Source of the DNA: Ignavibacteriales bacterium
Lineage (GTDB): Bacteria > Bacteroidota > Ignavibacteria > Ignavibacteriales > Melioribacteraceae
Direction: 5' to 3'
Assembly (NCBI GenBank): GCA_020635275.1
Contig: JACKAA010000001.1
Coordinates: forward strand, 682,001 to 746,000
DNA length: 64,000 nucleotides
This document shows positions 37,136-46,287 of this stretch, in pieces. The notes beneath the pieces were generated by a model, which made no database searches, was not told the DNA's origin, and was given only the letters and a program-made list of their open reading frames with translations. The first letter of the stretch is position 1; every line of letters starts with the position of its first letter. The position numbers and the translations under genes were made by a program.

Positions 37136-37615
37136 CTATTTTTGTAAAGTTGTTTCAACAAACTCTTTTAGTTGTTTAACTTCATTTCTACTTAGTTGCT
37201 GTCCAATTCTTGCCAACATATAAACACCAAAAATTATAAGTAATGCAATTGGAACAACCCACAAAATATCTGCCGAATAATCCAGGCTTAATCGTGAAAG
37301 TCCCCAAAATAGTGCAACAAACGTGATAAAACCTAAAATGGAAAACGTAAATGCAAATGCAGTCCAAATGTTTGCACTCGGTCCAATTACTCCTCTTACT
37401 TCGGTGCCTTCTTCAGTTTCATCAATCTGTAGATTTAATTGAGGGGTCCAAATATGTCTGTCATTTTCCGGTGCACAAATTAATGCATAACCTTCTTTAG
37501 CCCAGCCTTTACAAGGTGTATTTGGATCTTCAACTTTTTGTTTTATTTTTTCAATAACTTCATTCTTATTGAGTTGAGTTACAATTTTTATTCTTGGACG
37601 TAATTCAGCTGACAT
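37136..37615 (-). CDS. Two-transmembrane protein of unknown function
   Basis: A 159-residue protein with a soluble N-terminal part (about 1-80) containing a CKGWAKEGYALIC segment with two cysteines. Two transmembrane helices (about 84-106 and 116-137) and a short charged tail (RNEVKQLKEFVE) follow. Homologues with this look exist in Bacteroidota, but I know no function. It lies 33 bases upstream of the large kinase on the same strand and might belong to that transcript. Confidence 0.65.
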   Translation of the reverse strand: MSAELRPRIKIVTQLNKNEVIEKIKQKVEDPNTPCKGWAKEGYALICAPENDRHIWTPQLNLQIDETEEGTEVRGVIGPSANIWTAFAFTFSILGFITFVALFWGLSRLSLDYSADILWVVPIALLIIFGVYMLARIGQQLSRNEVKQLKEFVETTLQK

Positions 37616-37758
37616 ATTTTTACCTGCTAAAAATAAAAGACAATGAGTGTTATTAATATTAGCAAATATTATTTGAAAATGTAATAGGTCTTAAAAAAAC
37701 ATTTACTTAAGGTGGATATCAGAGTCTTTAAGTTTTATTATTTAGGCGGGCATTAATC

Positions 37759-38022
37759 TTATTTAATATCTTTCTCTTTATCCGTCTTTAAACTTATACC
37801 TAGATAGTTAAGCTCATAATCTTTGAGTAATTCTTTAACATCAGCTAAGTCATTTTCACTTACCATTAAAATTGCAGGTTCTAATAATGGTCGGACCGTC
37901 ATAAAGTTTTCACCATGAAAATAATAGTCAACATTATCATCTAACAAACTTTTTATCATTGCTAGATCAACTTGACTAAAAGTTCTTAAAACTTCAATAT
38001 ACTTATAATTATTTTCATTCAT
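37759..38022 (-). CDS. DUF2007-type putative signal-transducing protein
   Basis: An 87-residue protein with the compact alpha/beta DUF2007 pattern: EVLRTF at the first strand, a helix AMIKSLLDDN, then LLEPAILMVSENDLADVKELLKDYE. The family is widespread and uncharacterised. Its start codon overlaps the end of the cupin gene by 8 bases, indicating translational coupling. A second protein with a similar segment is cut by the right edge of the window (63569-64000). Confidence 0.7.
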   Translation of the reverse strand: MNENNYKYIEVLRTFSQVDLAMIKSLLDDNVDYYFHGENFMTVRPLLEPAILMVSENDLADVKELLKDYELNYLGISLKTDKEKDIK

Positions 38023-38374
38023 CTCTATGCACCGTATCTGGTGAGAAAGCTGGTAAACATACTGCTATATATTCTGTATCTTCTTCAGGCGTGCTGTACT
38101 TAATCCATTCACCTTTATTTGTTTTTATGGCCTGGCCTGCTTTAATTTTCAAAACTTCAGATTTAGTTTCAACTTGCAAACATCCTTTTAATACAACTGT
38201 ATATTCGTCAAATTCAGGAGTTTGCCCGGGTTCAGACCATCCAATTGGACTTTGCATTTTTGCAATACTAACTTCTTCTGTCTTGGAATTTACACGTCCA
38301 AAAAATTCTTTTATAATTTTAGGTTTTGTACCAACACATTCAATATCTGTCGCAGTGTTTATTGTCTTAGGCAT
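38015..38374 (-). CDS. Cupin-domain protein
   Basis: A 119-residue single-cupin protein. The conserved strand pair FDEYTVVLKGCLQVE and the IKAGQAIKTNKGEWIKYSTPEE segment match the small EutQ-like cupins. Metal-binding histidines are scarce: motif 1 has E-x-x-V instead of the classical HxH. It may therefore bind a ligand without metal chemistry. It overlaps the downstream DUF2007 gene by 8 bases. Confidence 0.72.
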   Translation of the reverse strand: MPKTINTATDIECVGTKPKIIKEFFGRVNSKTEEVSIAKMQSPIGWSEPGQTPEFDEYTVVLKGCLQVETKSEVLKIKAGQAIKTNKGEWIKYSTPEEDTEYIAVCLPAFSPDTVHRDE

Positions 38375-38472
38375 GCTTTTCCTATTAGAATATTTGTGGT
38401 TTTTTTATAATTGAAATTAGCGAAATGTATTGAGATTTTGAAATCGAAAAGTAATATTTAAATTAATTTTCT

Positions 38473-38679
38473 TTACACATAATTTTTTATTATTTGCTTA
38501 GACATGCTGGCTAAAATGAATAGAACCATACCAACCAGTGAATGATATAAATCAATTACTTCAATATTAAGAGAAATTGAAATGTTGCTGATATACAAAA
38601 ATAATTTTGTGAAAAGTATCACAGAAAAGAAAACTGCAAAACCCCACAATCCATTTGTAACTAATTTAATAAACTTCAT
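38473..38679 (-). CDS. Possible small two-helix membrane protein
   Basis: A 68-residue frame with two hydrophobic helices (about 11-32 and 46-63) and a basic C-terminus. It has no obvious ribosome-binding site and no recognised family. It is kept because the surrounding gap would otherwise be empty and the composition is protein-like. It may be a chance ORF. Confidence 0.4.
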   Translation of the reverse strand: MKFIKLVTNGLWGFAVFFSVILFTKLFLYISNISISLNIEVIDLYHSLVGMVLFILASMSKQIIKNYV

Positions 38680-38850
38680 TGAATTATTATATTATTTAAA
38701 AATCATTTTATGTAAAGCTATATTCTTCGCATTAAGGAATTATAAAATTATCTTTAAGAAATTGTTAAATAAATATTTTATATGCTAAATCTTTATTTCT
38801 TATAAATGAATTTATTATTTTTCAGCCCTCATAAAAATGAAAGAGAGAAT

Positions 38851-40476
38851 ATGAGATTATCTACATCATTATTATTTATATTTTTTTTATCTAGTTATTT
38901 AATAGCTCAGACAAGTAAATCTCCCAAACTTGTTGTTGGAATTGTTGTTGATCAAATGCGTTATGATTACCTTGAAAAATTTTATAATGATTTTGACGAA
39001 GGTGGTTTTAAGAAATTGATTAATAACGGCACAAATTTCACAAACTGCAAAATCAATTACGTTCCAACCGTAACCGGGGCCGGACATGCTTCAATATATA
39101 CCGGAACAGTTCCTTATTTTCATGGAATTATTGCAAATGATTGGATAGATAAAAAATCTTATGAGGGAATAAATTGTGTAACTGCCATAAGTCCTGCCAA
39201 TAAAATGTTTATTGAGGGAATTAGTAAAAGTCAATCACCCGAACAACTTTTAAGCACAACAATTGGAGATCAATTAAAACTTAATAATTTTGGTAAATCA
39301 AAAGTTGTCAGCATCTCTATTAAAGATAGAGGAGCAATTCTCCCTGCTGGCAAAGGTGCCGATGCTGCATTTTGGTATGATGATGAAACTGGAAAGTTTA
39401 TCTCATCTTTTTATTATATGAATAAATTACCACAGTGGATGACAGATTTTAATAATTCTGGTATTGTTAATTCATATTTAGAAAAAGAATGGAATTTGTA
39501 TAAGTCGGGAAATGCATATGAAGATTTGCCAGAAGATAATTCACCCTATGAAACTGATGTTTTTAATGAAGGGAAAACTTCCTTTCCTCACACTTTGAAA
39601 AATGTTAGCGAAGCTGAGAAATATAGTAAAATGACTTACACACCATGGGGAAATCAAATTTTAATTGATCTTGCAAAAGAAGTTTTAAAAAATGAAAGAT
39701 TAGGATTAGGAAAATATACCGACCACTTAGCAATTAGTTTTTCCACACCGGATAAAATTGGTCACGCATATGGAATTCAATCCTATGAAGTAAAAGACAC
39801 ATATCTAAGATTAGACAAACAAATTGCCGATTTATTTAAAATGCTGGATCAGCAAGTAGGTGAAGGAAATTATTTACTTTTTCTCACGGCTGATCATGGC
39901 GGAATGGAAAACACTCAGCATTTAATTGATATGAAACACGACGCCGGAGTTTTGGAAAACACAAATTTTTATGAAAACTTAACAGACTTTTTAGAAAGTA
40001 AATATGGTTCAAGTGAAATAATAAAATCAAGTTTTTCTCGCAATCTTTATTTGGATTATGAAATTTTAGATAAGCTTAATTTGACAAGAAGTGAAGTTCA
40101 AGAAACTATTAAAGAGTACATATTAAGTAATGTTTCTGAAATAACAGAAGTTTTTACACGAAATGAATTAGAAACAATGTCGGCTTCCAGAAATACTAAT
40201 AATTACATTCTTAATGGTTTTAACAAACAAAGATCCGGAGATATTTTATATTCTTTGAAAACATTCTATTTGAATAATGAAAAAAAATTAGGGACACAAC
40301 ATGGTTCTAGACATATATATGATAATCACATTCCATTAATTTTCTATGGTTCCACTGTTCCCTCTGAAATAAGAAATGAAGAAGTTTATATAGAAGATAT
40401 TGCTGCAACCGTTTGTGATTTTTTAGGTATAACACAACCATCAGATTGTATTGGAATTCCACTTTTGAAAAAATAA
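38851..40476 (+). CDS. PafA-type alkaline phosphatase, exported
   Basis: The frame is open from 38806, but the ATG at 38851 (preceded by GAGAG) gives a clean signal peptide and 541 residues. The alkaline phosphatase fold shows the metal Asp in VDQMRYD (Asp34). The nucleophile is Thr75 in TVTGAGHA, with Asn96 in ANDW and a K-x-R pair in SIKDRGA, both matching residues known to hold phosphate in the PafA monoesterase. ADHGG provides metal ligands near the C-terminus. It should hydrolyse phosphate monoesters in the periplasm and be useful for phosphate scavenging. No PHO-box-like element was identified. Confidence 0.87.
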   Translation: MRLSTSLLFIFFLSSYLIAQTSKSPKLVVGIVVDQMRYDYLEKFYNDFDEGGFKKLINNGTNFTNCKINYVPTVTGAGHASIYTGTVPYFHGIIANDWIDKKSYEGINCVTAISPANKMFIEGISKSQSPEQLLSTTIGDQLKLNNFGKSKVVSISIKDRGAILPAGKGADAAFWYDDETGKFISSFYYMNKLPQWMTDFNNSGIVNSYLEKEWNLYKSGNAYEDLPEDNSPYETDVFNEGKTSFPHTLKNVSEAEKYSKMTYTPWGNQILIDLAKEVLKNERLGLGKYTDHLAISFSTPDKIGHAYGIQSYEVKDTYLRLDKQIADLFKMLDQQVGEGNYLLFLTADHGGMENTQHLIDMKHDAGVLENTNFYENLTDFLESKYGSSEIIKSSFSRNLYLDYEILDKLNLTRSEVQETIKEYILSNVSEITEVFTRNELETMSASRNTNNYILNGFNKQRSGDILYSLKTFYLNNEKKLGTQHGSRHIYDNHIPLIFYGSTVPSEIRNEEVYIEDIAATVCDFLGITQPSDCIGIPLLKK

Positions 40477-40493
40477 AATCTTTTTGAAATTTC

Positions 40494-40644
40494 ATGTCGG
40501 ACAGGTACCGGCATCTAATTTTTTTATTAGATTCCGGATAATCCGTTAGTAAACGGATTTCCGGTATGACAGACATTCAAAATATTGTCATTCCCGCGAA
40601 AGCGGGAATCTAGATCCCCGATAGAAACATTCGGGGATGACAAA
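40494..40644. repeat. Cluster of palindromic intergenic repeats
   Basis: Two imperfect palindromes stand side by side between convergent genes. The first (about 40494-40572) has TACCGG and CCGGTA arms around an ATCTAAT/ATTAGAT core. The second (40586-40643) begins TGTCATTCCCGCG and ends CGGGGATGACA, with an internal perfect hairpin CCCGCGAAAGCGGG. The TGTCATTCCCG...CGGGAATGACA form recurs at about 50.1, 57.8 and 59.6 kb. They may also terminate the two converging transcripts. Confidence 0.75.
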
Positions 40645-40650
40645 TGTTGT

Positions 40651-42288
40651 TTACTCTTCTTCCATAAACGGATATCTATAATCTGTTGGAGGGACAAAAT
40701 TTTCTTTAATTGTTCTTGGTGAAGTCCAGCGAATTAAGTTTAAGTAACTTCCAGCTTTATCATTAGTGCCGCTGGCTCTTGCACCACCAAAAGGCTGTTG
40801 ACCAACAACTGCACCAGTTGGTTTATCATTTACATAAAAGTTTCCGGCAGCATTAACTAACATTTTATCTGCTAAAATTACTGCTTCTCTGTCGTTTGCA
40901 AATATTGCACCGGTCAAAGCATAAGGAGAAGTTTGATCGCAAAGTGCAAGTGTTTCTTTATACTTATTTGTTGGGTAAACATAAATAGTAAGTACCGGTC
41001 CAAAAATTTCCTCTTCCATTGATTTAAATTTTGGATCAGTTGTTACAATTACTGTTGGCTCAATAAAATAACCTTTTGAGTCATCATATTTTCCGCCAAA
41101 AATTATTTCTGCGTTTTTAGATTTCTTAGCATAATCGATATAACTTGTAATTGTGTCAAATGCATTTTTATCAATTACAGCATTCATAAAGTTAGTAAAG
41201 TCTTCCGGAATCCCCATCTTAACTGTTGCTAATTCCTTAATCAAATATTTCTTTAAAGAATTCCACATAGATTGGGGCACATAAGCTCTTGAAGCGGCTG
41301 AGCATTTTTGACCTTGATACTCAAAAGCACCGCGAATTAAAGCTGTTCCAACTTCTTTTAAATCAGCACTTTTATGAACAAATATAAAGTCCTTTCCACC
41401 GGTTTCGCCTACTATTCTTGGATATGATTTATATTTAGCAATATTTTCTCCAACTGTTTTCCACATATTTTGGAATACTGGTGTACTGCCTGTAAAATGA
41501 ATTCCAGCTAAATGTGGAGAAGCCATAACCGGATCGCCAACTTGTCTTCCCGAACCAGGCACAAAATTAATAACTCCAGGAGGAAATCCAGCAGCTTCAA
41601 ATAATTTCATTAGCCAATAACCAGTATAAACTGCACTGGATGCCGGTTTCATTAAAACTACATTTCCCATTAGAGCAGGTGAAGTTGGTAAATTACCAGC
41701 AATTGATGTAAAATTAAATGGAGCTACTGCAAATACAAAACCTTCTAAAGCTCTATATTCTAATTTATTCCATTGACCATTTGGTGAATGAGGCGGTTGT
41801 TGATCATAAATTTGCTGAGCATAATAAGCGTTAAATTTGAAAAAGTCTATCAACTCGCAAGCAGAATCAATTTCAGCTTGAAATGCATTTTTGCTTTGTG
41901 CCAGCATTGTTGAGGCATTCAAAGTGTTTCTCCAATATGGAGATGCTAGCAAATCACCGGCTTTTAAAAATATTGCAGCTCTTTCTGTCCATTCCATTGC
42001 AGCCCAAGCATCTCTTGCTTTTAATGCGGCTTCAATTGCCATTTCAACTTCTTTTTTTCCGGCTTTATGGTAACGGCCAATTACTGTTTTGTGATCATGC
42101 GGAATTACACAATCTTCCATATTTCCGGTTTTGACTTCTTTACCTCCTATGATTAGAGGAATTTCAATTACTTGATTTTTTAGTTCTTCTATTCTTTTTT
42201 TCAAAGCAGCTTTTTCAGGCGAACCTGGTGCATAACTTTTTATTGGTTCATTCTCAGGAAGGTTAATCCTAAATTGAGCATTAGCCAT
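40651..42288 (-). CDS. pruA: 1-pyrroline-5-carboxylate (L-glutamate gamma-semialdehyde) dehydrogenase
   Basis: A 545-residue aldehyde dehydrogenase of the P5C dehydrogenase subfamily. It has the NAD-binding region (APFNFTSI, KPASSAVYTG, FTGST), ETGGKD with the general-base glutamate, the catalytic cysteine Cys329 in GQKCSAASR, and GPVLTIYVYP. It oxidises glutamate semialdehyde from proline to glutamate. An AGGAGAAATT site precedes the ATG. No proline dehydrogenase gene is in the window. A decayed copy of its promoter and first codons lies at 44702-44806. Confidence 0.93.
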   Translation of the reverse strand: MANAQFRINLPENEPIKSYAPGSPEKAALKKRIEELKNQVIEIPLIIGGKEVKTGNMEDCVIPHDHKTVIGRYHKAGKKEVEMAIEAALKARDAWAAMEWTERAAIFLKAGDLLASPYWRNTLNASTMLAQSKNAFQAEIDSACELIDFFKFNAYYAQQIYDQQPPHSPNGQWNKLEYRALEGFVFAVAPFNFTSIAGNLPTSPALMGNVVLMKPASSAVYTGYWLMKLFEAAGFPPGVINFVPGSGRQVGDPVMASPHLAGIHFTGSTPVFQNMWKTVGENIAKYKSYPRIVGETGGKDFIFVHKSADLKEVGTALIRGAFEYQGQKCSAASRAYVPQSMWNSLKKYLIKELATVKMGIPEDFTNFMNAVIDKNAFDTITSYIDYAKKSKNAEIIFGGKYDDSKGYFIEPTVIVTTDPKFKSMEEEIFGPVLTIYVYPTNKYKETLALCDQTSPYALTGAIFANDREAVILADKMLVNAAGNFYVNDKPTGAVVGQQPFGGARASGTNDKAGSYLNLIRWTSPRTIKENFVPPTDYRYPFMEEE

Positions 42289-42370
42289 AATTTCTCCTAA
42301 AACTTTAATTAAATAAAATTACTTATGTACAAAATCTAAGAAAATATACGGAGATCAAAAAGTAAAATAG
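42266..42370. repeat. Direct repeat copy A: pruA 5' end and upstream region
   Basis: These 105 bases contain the first eight codons of pruA, its ribosome site and upstream promoter region. By hand alignment they match 44702-44806 without gaps at about 80% identity. The best-kept block is CGGAGATCAAA with flanking AAGAAAAT, which probably marks the promoter region. Confidence 0.7.
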
Positions 42371-42532
42371 GATTTCATAGTGTTTTTAATTTTGGAATTA
42401 AATACTTAACCTAAAAAAAGATGAACTGAAATTAACAAACATAATTTTCAGCAGAATTACTTTTAGTTATTGTAAAATTGGTTAAATAAAGTTGTATATT
42501 TATCAAAATTTAATTGTCGAAAGAAGGGGAAG

Positions 42533-44650
42533 ATGTTAACACATACAATTTTACATTCTTTAATAATTTTATTTTTTATTCATACTAACATTGGAAACAT
42601 CACCGATTCAAAAAGGTGGGATGAAGTAAATTCTGTTGAAGATTTATGGAATTATGATCCAAGCAGAATAAGATCACTTATTGCTGCTATAGATCTGCAA
42701 AAGCCAGAATTAGAGGAAATTAAAATCCAAATAACAAAAGGCGATACAATAAAGGGCACTGAATTGTTGGTTGATTATTTCCGTAATCATGATCTCTCTG
42801 ATGTTATTAACAATACTAATAACGCGATTGATATCAACTCAGCAAATTCTATATGCCAAGATTCTGTTACATTTGGAAACAAAACATTAAAAATTCCAAG
42901 AAATATTGATGGCAGTTGGAAATGGAATTATACCGGAATTGAAAAGGACGATGAAATTGGTTATAGCTTAAATAGTCTTAGATATTTAAATGTTCTTTTG
43001 AGCGCATGGCAAAATTCAGGAAATGAAAAATATGTTAAAGCTTTTGATCGAATAATGAAGGATTGGACTATTCATCATAAATTACCTGAAGCTGGAGATC
43101 GTATTTACGAAGTGTTGCTTGATGATAAAGTTTTAGATTATAGAGATATTGGAGAAGTTGAATGGCGAACCATTCAAGCAGGGCAACGTCTTGGAGAAGT
43201 TTTTCCTCAAGTATTTTTTGGTTTTAGGGACCAAGATTTATTTAGTCCAGCCACCTTACTCTTAATGTTATCAAGCATCAACGACCAAGCTGGTTTTCTG
43301 CGTAAATTTCATAAAGTCGGTCACAACTGGACAACAATGGAGATGAATGGTTTAGCTTTAGCTGGCTTAGCTTTCCCGGAATTTAAAGACTCAGAAATGT
43401 GGGCAAATTATGCTTTAGAAGTTATGGTAAAGGAAATTAATAATCAGGTTTATCCAGATGGAGTTCAAAAGGAATTATCTACAAAAACACAATTAGTTGC
43501 GCTTAAGCGATTTGAATTAGTTGCTGAACATTTTAAGCTGGCTAATCACCCTGTTCCAGATTTTTATAATAGGCGAATAGAAGAAATGTATAATTATTTA
43601 GCATATTCTTTAAAACCGGATGGTCATCAGCCATTAAATGGAGATTCAGATAATGAAGATTTAAGAGATCTAATATCGGAAGCTGCTAAAAAATTTAACA
43701 GACATGATTGGACTTGGATTGTTTCAAATGGAACCTCCGGAAGAATTCCCCAAGTTGGTCCAACAGTAACATTTCCGTGGGCAGGTATTCATATAATGAG
43801 AAATAGTTGGGATTCTCAAGCGCAATGGTCATTTTTTGATAGTGGACCTTATGGAACCGGGCATCAGCATAGAGATAAACTTAATATTTCAATCAATGCA
43901 TTTGGAAAAGATCTGCTTGTTGATGGTGGAAGATATACGCATGAAGATTATTTCAGTTTTGATCCAAAAGTTTGGAGAGGATATTTTAGAAGTTCGTTTT
44001 CTCATAATTTAATTCTGGTTGATGGAAATGGCCAAAATGCGAGTTCTGAAAAAGTTACAAAACAATTGGAAGAAGGAATAGATTATTTAAGCAATTCAGT
44101 ATATGATTATGCATTTGGAATATTTAAAGATGGTTATGAAAATGTGGAAGGTAAAGCTGAACATTCTCGATCAGTTTTATACTTACACCATAAATATTGG
44201 TTAGTGTTGGATAATTTTGAAACAGATCGCCCAAGAAATTTAGAAGTTCTTTGGCATTATGAACCAAATTGCGAAATTAAGATTTCAGATAATAAAGTTG
44301 TACCGGCTAATAATAATGGAGCTAATTTACTTATTATACCGATGGGAAATATTGAATGGGAAGCAAAAATTGTGAAAGGTCAAACTGAACCATATTTTCA
44401 AGGTTGGTTTAGCGAGAGATATGGGACAAAAGAACCAAACCCAACAGTAATATATTCTGCATCAATATCAAAATCCAGCACCTTTGCATGGTTACTAATT
44501 CCAATAAAAAATAATATCCCAAATATTAACTTTCAATTAACAGAATTAACAGATATTGTGAATGTTTCAATTAAACAAGACTCTCAAAGTACTGTAAATA
44601 TCACTTTGCCAAAGAATAAAGAAGTAACTAAAGTTAAAGTAAAACTTTAG
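42533..44650 (+). CDS. Heparinase II/III-like polysaccharide lyase, probably exported
   Basis: A 705-residue protein. It has a hydrophobic N-terminal signal-like segment, an (alpha/alpha) toroid N-terminal domain (about 30-400; GHNWTTMEMNGLALAGLAFPEF, YPDGVQKE) and a Hepar_II_III beta-sandwich domain starting near 430. The domain carries YGTGHQHRDKLNISI (histidines near 444-446) and VDGGRYTHED. Such enzymes eliminate uronic-acid polysaccharides such as alginate oligomers or glycosaminoglycans. The exact substrate is open. It stands alone, divergent from pruA, and sits between the two copies of a 105-bp direct repeat, which suggests it arrived by a rearrangement. Confidence 0.82.
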   Translation: MLTHTILHSLIILFFIHTNIGNITDSKRWDEVNSVEDLWNYDPSRIRSLIAAIDLQKPELEEIKIQITKGDTIKGTELLVDYFRNHDLSDVINNTNNAIDINSANSICQDSVTFGNKTLKIPRNIDGSWKWNYTGIEKDDEIGYSLNSLRYLNVLLSAWQNSGNEKYVKAFDRIMKDWTIHHKLPEAGDRIYEVLLDDKVLDYRDIGEVEWRTIQAGQRLGEVFPQVFFGFRDQDLFSPATLLLMLSSINDQAGFLRKFHKVGHNWTTMEMNGLALAGLAFPEFKDSEMWANYALEVMVKEINNQVYPDGVQKELSTKTQLVALKRFELVAEHFKLANHPVPDFYNRRIEEMYNYLAYSLKPDGHQPLNGDSDNEDLRDLISEAAKKFNRHDWTWIVSNGTSGRIPQVGPTVTFPWAGIHIMRNSWDSQAQWSFFDSGPYGTGHQHRDKLNISINAFGKDLLVDGGRYTHEDYFSFDPKVWRGYFRSSFSHNLILVDGNGQNASSEKVTKQLEEGIDYLSNSVYDYAFGIFKDGYENVEGKAEHSRSVLYLHHKYWLVLDNFETDRPRNLEVLWHYEPNCEIKISDNKVVPANNNGANLLIIPMGNIEWEAKIVKGQTEPYFQGWFSERYGTKEPNPTVIYSASISKSSTFAWLLIPIKNNIPNINFQLTELTDIVNVSIKQDSQSTVNITLPKNKEVTKVKVKL

Positions 44651-44701
44651 AATTGATTAAATTTTCTAAAAAACATTTTAATAGTTTTTTAGAATGAAAC
44701 T

Positions 44702-44806
44702 ATCCTAAATGGAAGCTTAGCCTTAATATCTGCTAAAACTTTTATTGAATAAAATTACTAAATCATAAAACCTAAGAAAATTCACGGAGATCAAATAGTG
44801 AAATTA
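44702..44806. repeat. Direct repeat copy B: relic of the pruA 5' end and promoter
   Basis: An ungapped partner of 42266-42370, about 80% identical. The position of the pruA ATG is mutated (ATTAAG instead of the start context). The codons for Ala and for Phe-Arg-Ile can still be traced on the minus strand, but no ORF follows. It lies in the gap after the heparinase-like gene, so the two copies bracket that gene. Confidence 0.65.
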
Positions 44807-44895
44807 GCTGAGTTCGGCTTTTATTTATTCTTCTAAAAGTGTGATTAAATTTCACAAAAAATATTTTTTATATTTACAACAAAAAGAAGTTAAAA

Positions 44896-45317
44896 ATGAA
44901 AAACGAAATAAATCTGCAGTGGCAATTTGATAAACCAATTGAAATAATTTGGGAAAGTTTTACCGAATTCGATAAAATTAAACAATGGGAAGGTCATCAA
45001 GTAAAACCTGAGGTTGGTTACAAATGGAAGAACAAAAACCTCGCCCCGGCTGGGATGGGAAAATGTATTTTGAAGTTTTAGAAATTATTCCAAATAAAAA
45101 AATTTCATATTCATTTAAAGGCGGACCTAATCCAAATGAAATGAATCTTAACACAATTATTAACTGGCATTTTGCTGAAACAGAAAGTGGAACAACTATC
45201 ACACTTAATCACACCGGTTTTGAAGGATTTCGCAGAGCTGTTACAAGATTTATTATGGAAAAAGGTTGGGGAAAAATAATTTGGTGAAGATTAAGGCTTT
45301 TTCTTGAAGCTAGATAA
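44896..45317 (+). pseudogene. Broken SRPBCC/AHSA1-family gene
   Basis: Two overlapping frames make one SRPBCC protein. The first, 44896-45081, starts MKNEINLQWQF and holds the N-terminal strand (IEIIWESFTEFDKIKQWEG). The second, readable from 45024, continues with YFEVLEIIPNKKISYSF, NTIINWHF and HTGFEGFRRAV. A frameshift lies near 45020-45045. The second frame then meets a TGA at 45285, after which RLRLFLEAR and a TAA follow in frame, the normal end of such proteins. The gene therefore carries two inactivating changes, and the fragments are unlikely to be functional. Intact paralogues lie at 53.9-57.1 kb. Confidence 0.75.
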
Positions 45318-45321
45318 AATA

Positions 45322-45660
45322 ATGAATTACTCCAAAGCTGTTTCAGACTATATAAATTTTGCACCATCGGATCAATTTGAAATTTTAGAAACGCTGCGTA
45401 AACTAATTCATACAAATGTAAAAAATGTTTCTGAAGCAATTAAGTGGAATATGCCGGTTTTTTCAAATCCGAAAAATTTTTGCTATTTACAATCAACTAA
45501 AAATCATGTTACTTTTGGATTTTATAATCCCGAAAGAATTAATGATCCAGCTAATTTACTTGAAGGAACAGGAAAAGTTATGAAACACGTTAAAATAAAA
45601 TCGAAAGATGAAATAAATACAGAGCTTTTTTCAAAGTGGCTCAAAATTGTTTCGTCATAG
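45322..45660 (+). CDS. DUF1801 (YdhG-like) protein
   Basis: A 112-residue protein starting at the ATG at 45322. The upstream TTG at 45304 overlaps the broken SRPBCC remnant and is not favoured. The DUF1801 pattern is clear: LETLRKLIHTN, EAIKWNMPVFS, and HVTFGFYNP. The family has a frataxin/YdhG-like fold and no established role. It is one of several paralogues in the next 16 kb. Confidence 0.8.
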   Translation: MNYSKAVSDYINFAPSDQFEILETLRKLIHTNVKNVSEAIKWNMPVFSNPKNFCYLQSTKNHVTFGFYNPERINDPANLLEGTGKVMKHVKIKSKDEINTELFSKWLKIVSS

Positions 45661-45674
45661 TGAAAGGTAAAATT

Positions 45675-46250
45675 ATGAATGATGATTATTTACTAAGTGT
45701 AAGTAAACAGTTTGAGTATTACAAAATGCTTGGCGATAAAACTATTTCACAGTTAAGTGAAGATCAACTATTTTGGCAGTATAATTCAGAAAGTAATTCT
45801 GTTGCAATTATTGTAAAACATCTCTGGGGAAACATGCTTTCTCGCTGGACTGACTTTTTAACTTCTGATGGAGAAAAAGAATGGCGCAAAAGAGACGCTG
45901 AATTTGAGAATGACATTAAAACTAAAGATGAATTATTAAACAAATGGAATGAAGGTTGGAAATGTTTGTTCGATGCAATTAATCCTTTGCATGAAGAAGA
46001 TTTGGAAAAAATAATTTATATAAGGAATCAAGGACATACTGTTGTAGAAGCCATAAATCGACAGCTTGCTCATTATTCTTACCATGTTGGCCAAATTGTA
46101 TTTCAAGGTAAAATGATTGCTGGCGAAAATTGGACTTCCCTTTCAATTCCAAAAGGTGATTCAAAAAAATTTAACGAAAACAAATTTTCCAAACCAAAAA
46201 GTAAGCAACATTTTACAGATGAGTTTTTGAAGAATAACAATTCAAAGTAA
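45675..46250 (+). CDS. DinB-like protein of the DUF1572 family
   Basis: A 191-residue four-helix-bundle protein. The start is placed at the ATG at 45675 behind AAAGG, 14 bases after the preceding gene. The frame itself runs from 45636. Candidate metal-binding histidines sit in KHLWGNM and in HYSYHVGQ, the usual positions in DinB/YfiT proteins. Members act as thiol-dependent transferases or are uncharacterised. A second DinB protein lies at 60364. Confidence 0.8.
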   Translation: MNDDYLLSVSKQFEYYKMLGDKTISQLSEDQLFWQYNSESNSVAIIVKHLWGNMLSRWTDFLTSDGEKEWRKRDAEFENDIKTKDELLNKWNEGWKCLFDAINPLHEEDLEKIIYIRNQGHTVVEAINRQLAHYSYHVGQIVFQGKMIAGENWTSLSIPKGDSKKFNENKFSKPKSKQHFTDEFLKNNNSK

Positions 46251-46287
46251 TTTGTTAAGAAAATAATTATTTGTTTATATATTTTTA

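Noticed and set aside
38091..38414. Plus-strand ORF across the cupin gene
   Set aside because: Antisense to a recognisable cupin whose downstream gene overlaps it. Only hydrophobic low-complexity content.
45285..45287. TGA in the SRPBCC gene read as a recoded sense codon
   Set aside because: A separate frameshift upstream makes the gene non-functional anyway, and no SECIS-like or other recoding signal was seen. Decay is the simpler reading.
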